A stretch of DNA of 9,007 nt, from positions 1 through 9,007 of the forward strand of contig VAZH01000411.1 in NCBI GenBank assembly GCA_005884465.1, written 5' to 3'. The position numbers and the translations under genes are program-made. Position 1 is the stretch's first letter; every line of letters begins with the position of its first letter. The notes under the pieces are model-generated. The model had not been told where the DNA came from. It did not search any database and was given only the letters and a program-made list of their open reading frames with translations. This DNA is from Alphaproteobacteria bacterium (GTDB taxonomy: Bacteria > Pseudomonadota > Alphaproteobacteria > Rhizobiales > Xanthobacteraceae). Shown one piece after another: positions 6,565 to 9,007 of this stretch.

Positions 6565-7341
6565 TTAGCTGCTCAGATCATCGGGATCGCGGGCGCGCTC
6601 GAAACTGGCCATTGTTTCCGCAAGTTCGTCGAGCGCGGAGTTAAGCTCGTCGGGGCGCCCGGCAAATTCCGACTTGAGAACTTCGCGTCGCCCCGCTATC
6701 GCCCGCTCGATGGACGATCCGAAGAATGCCGCCGCCGCCACCTCCTTTGCCAGCCGGGTATATTCCGTCCAGATCAAAGAGAGCATCAGCGGCGGTTTCT
6801 CGCCTTCCGCCAGCATCTGGCTGCAGCGCTCGCCGGCGCCATCCATGGCCCACCATTGCCGCGCCAGGCCGGTGAGCTTCCTGAAGTTGCTGAGCGTGCC
6901 TGAGAATTTGTCTCGATCGGCCCCCGCCAGAACGGCGCAGCGGTTCAGCCAGTTGAATCCGGCGATGATGGCAATCGCCAGATCGCTCATCGTGGAGCCC
7001 GTGAACTCAATCACGGTGTCTTCATGTGGCCGCTGGCGGAGATAGGCCTCCAGCACGTCGGGCTGACGCGCAGGCTCGGCCAGCGGTTCGAACTCGCGCC
7101 GCGGCACCATGCTCACATAGCGGACTGCTTCCAGCCGCGTATGATCCCAGATCGAGCGGATGTCGCCGTGGGCATCCGAAGGCGTTCTTTTGCAGGCCGG
7201 ATAGACCAGCCTGCCTTGATCAACGTCATCGAGGTATTGCGGAACGCGCTTGCCCAGTTCCTCAAGAATGGCTTGGGTGCCGAGGTCGGCGCTTTTGTCC
7301 GCCGCTGGATCCTTGGAGAGCCGCCAACCGAACCAGTCCAT
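6565..7341 (-). CDS. Hypothetical protein, 258 aa, soluble and mainly helical
   Basis: I do not recognise this family. The N-terminus is MDWFGWRLSKDPAADKSADLG. There is no signal peptide and no clear membrane helix; the most hydrophobic stretch is MSDLAIAIIAGFNWLN (about 118-133), flanked by charged segments. A motif-like segment SIWDHTRLEAVRYVSMVPRREFEPL lies at about 63-87. Tryptophan pairs (QWW) and the segment PPLMLSLIWTEYTRLAKEVAAAAFF (about 188-212) point to buried helices, and the C-terminus (about 215-255) is charged and heptad-like, possibly a short coiled coil. The ATG has GAGG about 5 nt upstream, and an in-frame TGA six codons before it fixes the start. It is separated by 120 nt from the membrane-protein gene that precedes it on the same strand, with a terminator-like hairpin between, so it is probably transcribed on its own. 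Confidence 0.8.
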   Translation of the reverse strand: MDWFGWRLSKDPAADKSADLGTQAILEELGKRVPQYLDDVDQGRLVYPACKRTPSDAHGDIRSIWDHTRLEAVRYVSMVPRREFEPLAEPARQPDVLEAYLRQRPHEDTVIEFTGSTMSDLAIAIIAGFNWLNRCAVLAGADRDKFSGTLSNFRKLTGLARQWWAMDGAGERCSQMLAEGEKPPLMLSLIWTEYTRLAKEVAAAAFFGSSIERAIAGRREVLKSEFAGRPDELNSALDELAETMASFERARDPDDLSS

Positions 7342-7413
7342 TCGGACCTCGCGGGGTCAACCTGGGTCACGTTCACCCTCCTGTTCCAAATGGAGGGTCC
7401 GCAAGACTAGATC

Positions 7414-7444
7414 GGTCGGGGTGCAGCCCGCAAGCACCCCGACC
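7414..7444 (-). terminator. Strong hairpin after the membrane-protein gene
   Basis: GGTCGGGGTGC (7414-7424) and GCACCCCGACC (7434-7444) form a perfect 11-bp, very GC-rich stem with a 9-nt loop, 17 nt beyond the stop of the membrane-protein gene. No run of T follows on the minus strand, so it is either an atypical intrinsic terminator or a transcript 3'-end stabiliser. No hairpin of like strength is seen elsewhere between the two genes. Confidence 0.6.
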
Positions 7445-7461
7445 TCAAGCCGCCCCTTCCG

Positions 7462-8229
7462 CTATTGCGCGAGCGCCAATATTCCGCCGGCAAAGGAATG
7501 CCACCACGAGCTGGCGCTGATCGGCAGGTTCAGCACCTTGACCGCAATCAGCGCCGCGCCACCGAACATGTAAACCGGATGCGGCCGCCCCCGGGTACGC
7601 CAATCGAAAACGATTGCGGCCACGAGCAGCAAATAGGCGACCAACGCCGGAAGCAAGGTTACCGCGACGGGTGGCGGTCCAGGGGGCCCGGGCGGTGCCA
7701 GAAAGGTGAGAAACCAGCGAGCTACCGCCGCGTCCAGAAGAGAGATCGCAGCAAGCAGCATCAACCGCTTGTGCTGCTCGGGCCGTCTCACGGCTGCGAT
7801 GGACAAGCTAAACACCACGGCAAAGAACAGGATGCCGCTCAGCGGGACGATCGCAAAGGCAATGCCCTCATCCTTGAGCCCCAGCGCCGCCGCAGTCTTC
7901 ATCAAGTTGATGCTTACCAGCGCGCCGAAGATGGTCATCGCGGTCGCGAAGGATATTCCGATCATGCCGGTCGAACGGTGGTTCGCGATCCTTCCCGAGG
8001 CGGCGAGCCAGGTCTGGAAGCAAAAAAACAAGGTCCAGCAGAAGAATACCAGCCCGTGAATGTGGACGATCGGGTTCGACTTGAATGTTCGTGCCGCCAT
8101 CGGCAGCCAGTAGGTCGGGGCGAAGCCCAGGAGGGCCACGGCAGTACACGATAGCGCCATATAGAAATAAAAATACTGCGTGCTTGCACGGGCCGCAATT
8201 TGCGTCCGGGTCTCAACGAGAGTGGTCAT
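7462..8229 (-). CDS. Seven-helix integral membrane protein with conserved-looking histidines
   Basis: This predicts a 255-aa inner-membrane protein. Hydrophobic segments lie at about 20-42, 53-75, 88-107, 123-146, 155-174, 189-209 and 221-238. Distinctive residues are HIHG (56-59) at the start of helix 2, a Gln (72) inside it, then GRIANHRSTG (79-88) in the next loop and His153 in EQHKRL. This H-x-H-G ... Q ... GR-x3-HR-x2-G pattern occurs in a group of uncharacterised bacterial membrane proteins; paired histidines could bind haem or metal, but that is inference. A proline-rich loop (APPGPPGPPP, about 178-187) separates helices 5 and 6. I chose the ATG at 8229, which begins MTTLVETRTQ and has AAGG and AGG shortly upstream; the frame extends to a TTG at 8313, but that would place 28 basic residues through the apparent promoter. 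No family name is given with confidence. Confidence 0.85.
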   Translation of the reverse strand: MTTLVETRTQIAARASTQYFYFYMALSCTAVALLGFAPTYWLPMAARTFKSNPIVHIHGLVFFCWTLFFCFQTWLAASGRIANHRSTGMIGISFATAMTIFGALVSINLMKTAAALGLKDEGIAFAIVPLSGILFFAVVFSLSIAAVRRPEQHKRLMLLAAISLLDAAVARWFLTFLAPPGPPGPPPVAVTLLPALVAYLLLVAAIVFDWRTRGRPHPVYMFGGAALIAVKVLNLPISASSWWHSFAGGILALAQ

Positions 8230-8243
8230 GCGCCTGCCTTTAT

Positions 8244-8277
8244 GAATAAACCGAAATCTGTCGAATAAAACCGAATC
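8244..8277. repeat. Two imperfect 15-bp direct repeats in the leader of the membrane-protein gene
   Basis: GAATAAACCGAAATC (8244-8258) and GAATAAAACCGAATC (8263-8277) are nearly the same and start 19 bp apart, just upstream of the ATG at 8229. A second direct repeat, CGCGATCATT, occurs at 8280-8289 and 8315-8324, 35 bp apart. Repeats of this sort often mark regulator binding sites; no regulator is encoded nearby. Confidence 0.5.
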
Positions 8278-8284
8278 GACGCGA

Positions 8285-8313
8285 TCATTACGTAATCGAA
8301 TCAAAAATTTCAA
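8285..8313 (-). promoter_or_regulatory. Candidate promoter and overlapping palindrome for the membrane-protein gene
   Basis: On the minus strand, TTGAAA (8313-8308) and TAATGA (8290-8285) are 17 nt apart, a sigma-70-like layout with a good -35 and a weak -10. The perfect 10-bp palindrome ATTACGTAAT (8287-8296) overlaps the -10 region, as a repressor operator would. The -10 box is about 55 nt before the ATG. Confidence 0.35.
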
Positions 8314-8409
8314 TCGCGATCATTGAAGCGTTGCAGGACGTCGATGAGATTCGTGCCGATCAAGGTCTCGTTCGGCGACGGCTTGGCAGACTATTGCGTT
8401 TGCGACGCC

Positions 8410-8997
8410 TCAAGCCCTACGTGGCGGGACGACGCCCTTGAACGAATCAAAGCCCTTCCACTCCGGTTCGACGGGAGCCACACCCACGCTCGGAACATAA
8501 ACCGAGGGCGCGGTGAGCGTCATCGAGGGAATATAGCGCGGGCAGTTTGGAAAGATCACGTTCACCTTGACGCGGACCATCAATTGCGCGCCGACGGTCT
8601 CGGCGAGCAAGGGATCATCGCGGTCAATCCGGGCGCTGCCGTTGATGCGCAATCGCTTCGGACGATCATGCATCGCAATGAACAAAAGCCCGACATGCGG
8701 GTTGACCGCAAGGTTGCCGAGGCTCTTGAACATGCCATTGCCGTCATAATCCGGAAATGCAAGTTCGGACGGCCCGGTGACGCGAACGAAACCCGGCGCG
8801 CCGCCCTTGAATGAGCAATCCGGATGTCCCGATGTGTCGGCGGTCGCAATGAAGAAGTAGATGCAGTTTTCGACAAAGCTTTTGTCGTCGTCGCTGAACG
8901 CGGCGCGTGACCGTTCTTCCAGGCGATCGGCAAGGCGTCGGCTGCCAAACTCGTCCTGAAATACGCGATTGCCTTGGTGATAAAGCATGCTTGTCAT
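8410..8997 (-). CDS. Pyridoxamine 5'-phosphate oxidase-like FMN-binding protein (PPOX class)
   Basis: This predicts a 195-aa cytoplasmic protein of the split-barrel flavin-binding superfamily. It begins MTSMLYHQGNRVFQDEFGSRRLADRLEER. The core is FVENCIYFFIATADTSGHPDCSFKGGAPGFV (41-71), then GPSELAFPDYDGNGMFKSLGNLAVNPHVGLLFI (75-107), RLRINGSARI (115-124) and VRVKVNVIFPNCPRYI (141-156). I recall many near-identical hypothetical PPOX proteins of about 200 aa; members bind FMN or F420, and the substrate of this group is unknown. The length is complete. The ATG at 8997 fits the family start; GAGA lies about 7 nt upstream, at the very edge of the window. It is 180 nt upstream of the membrane-protein gene on the same strand; that gap contains a promoter-like site, so co-transcription is not required. 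Confidence 0.9.
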   Translation of the reverse strand: MTSMLYHQGNRVFQDEFGSRRLADRLEERSRAAFSDDDKSFVENCIYFFIATADTSGHPDCSFKGGAPGFVRVTGPSELAFPDYDGNGMFKSLGNLAVNPHVGLLFIAMHDRPKRLRINGSARIDRDDPLLAETVGAQLMVRVKVNVIFPNCPRYIPSMTLTAPSVYVPSVGVAPVEPEWKGFDSFKGVVPPRRA

Positions 8998-9007
8998 GGC
9001 GCGTCTC

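Noticed and set aside
7465..8154. Plus-strand open frame of 229 codons
   Set aside because: It is antisense to the membrane-protein gene, is rich in Arg, Gln and Gly without fold-like patterning, and has no ribosome binding site.
8230..8313. N-terminal extension of the membrane protein from TTG 8313
   Set aside because: The extension overlaps promoter-like and repeat sequences, and the ATG at 8229 has a ribosome binding site.
1..9007. CRISPR array, toxin-antitoxin pair, transposase or defence system
   Set aside because: No regularly spaced repeats, no paired toxin-antitoxin frames and no transposase, integrase or nuclease motifs were seen on either strand.

Overview
The window looks like a chromosome of a high-GC alphaproteobacterium, most probably Bradyrhizobium or a close relative in the Nitrobacteraceae. 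The reasons are the coding bias, the gene families (a calcium-type transglutaminase-like periplasmic protease, a PPOX-class flavoprotein, small proteins I associate with Bradyrhizobium) and a palindromic intergenic repeat built on CGTCATGCCCGGC, a kind I remember as common in Bradyrhizobium and Rhodopseudomonas. The genus is inferred; no marker gene is present.

Left part (1-2357): the end of a leucine-catabolism locus in decay, next to a tRNA. The biotin-carrying alpha subunit of methylcrotonyl-CoA carboxylase (mccA) runs in from the left edge and is broken by an internal deletion of about 16 nt. The next gene, hydroxymethylglutaryl-CoA lyase (mvaB), starts 6 nt later, is frameshifted by about 5 nt, and loses its C-terminal half at about 1922. 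There it abuts, head to head, the 3' end of a lower-GC gene for a phage- or island-type helix-turn-helix protein on the minus strand. About 100 nt further on is an intact tRNA-Arg(CCG), also on the minus strand, with its 3' end facing the scar. This reads as the remains of an element at a tRNA gene followed by deletion.

Middle (2358-5917): an intact universal stress protein (USP) gene, then a gene for a cyclic-nucleotide-binding domain fused to a patatin-like lipid hydrolase (neuropathy-target-esterase type), both on the plus strand. A secreted LapG-like cysteine peptidase on the minus strand converges on the hydrolase gene with a 31-nt gap.

Right part (5918-9007): a mostly non-coding leader of about 255 nt with a possible 44-codon ORF overlapping a conserved-looking 64-aa protein; a nested palindromic repeat (6432-6548); then three minus-strand genes: an unrecognised 258-aa soluble protein, a seven-helix membrane protein with conserved histidines, and a PPOX-class FMN-binding protein that is almost complete at the right edge. 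The membrane-protein gene is preceded by direct repeats and a palindrome that look like an operator, and followed by a strong hairpin.

Apart from mccA-mvaB (consecutive steps of leucine breakdown), the genes do not form an obvious pathway. USP and the cyclic-nucleotide-gated hydrolase fit a general stress or signalling theme, but this is inference. I see no complete new defence or mobile system here; the most informative structures are the tRNA-linked scar, the repeat and the putative coupled small ORFs.
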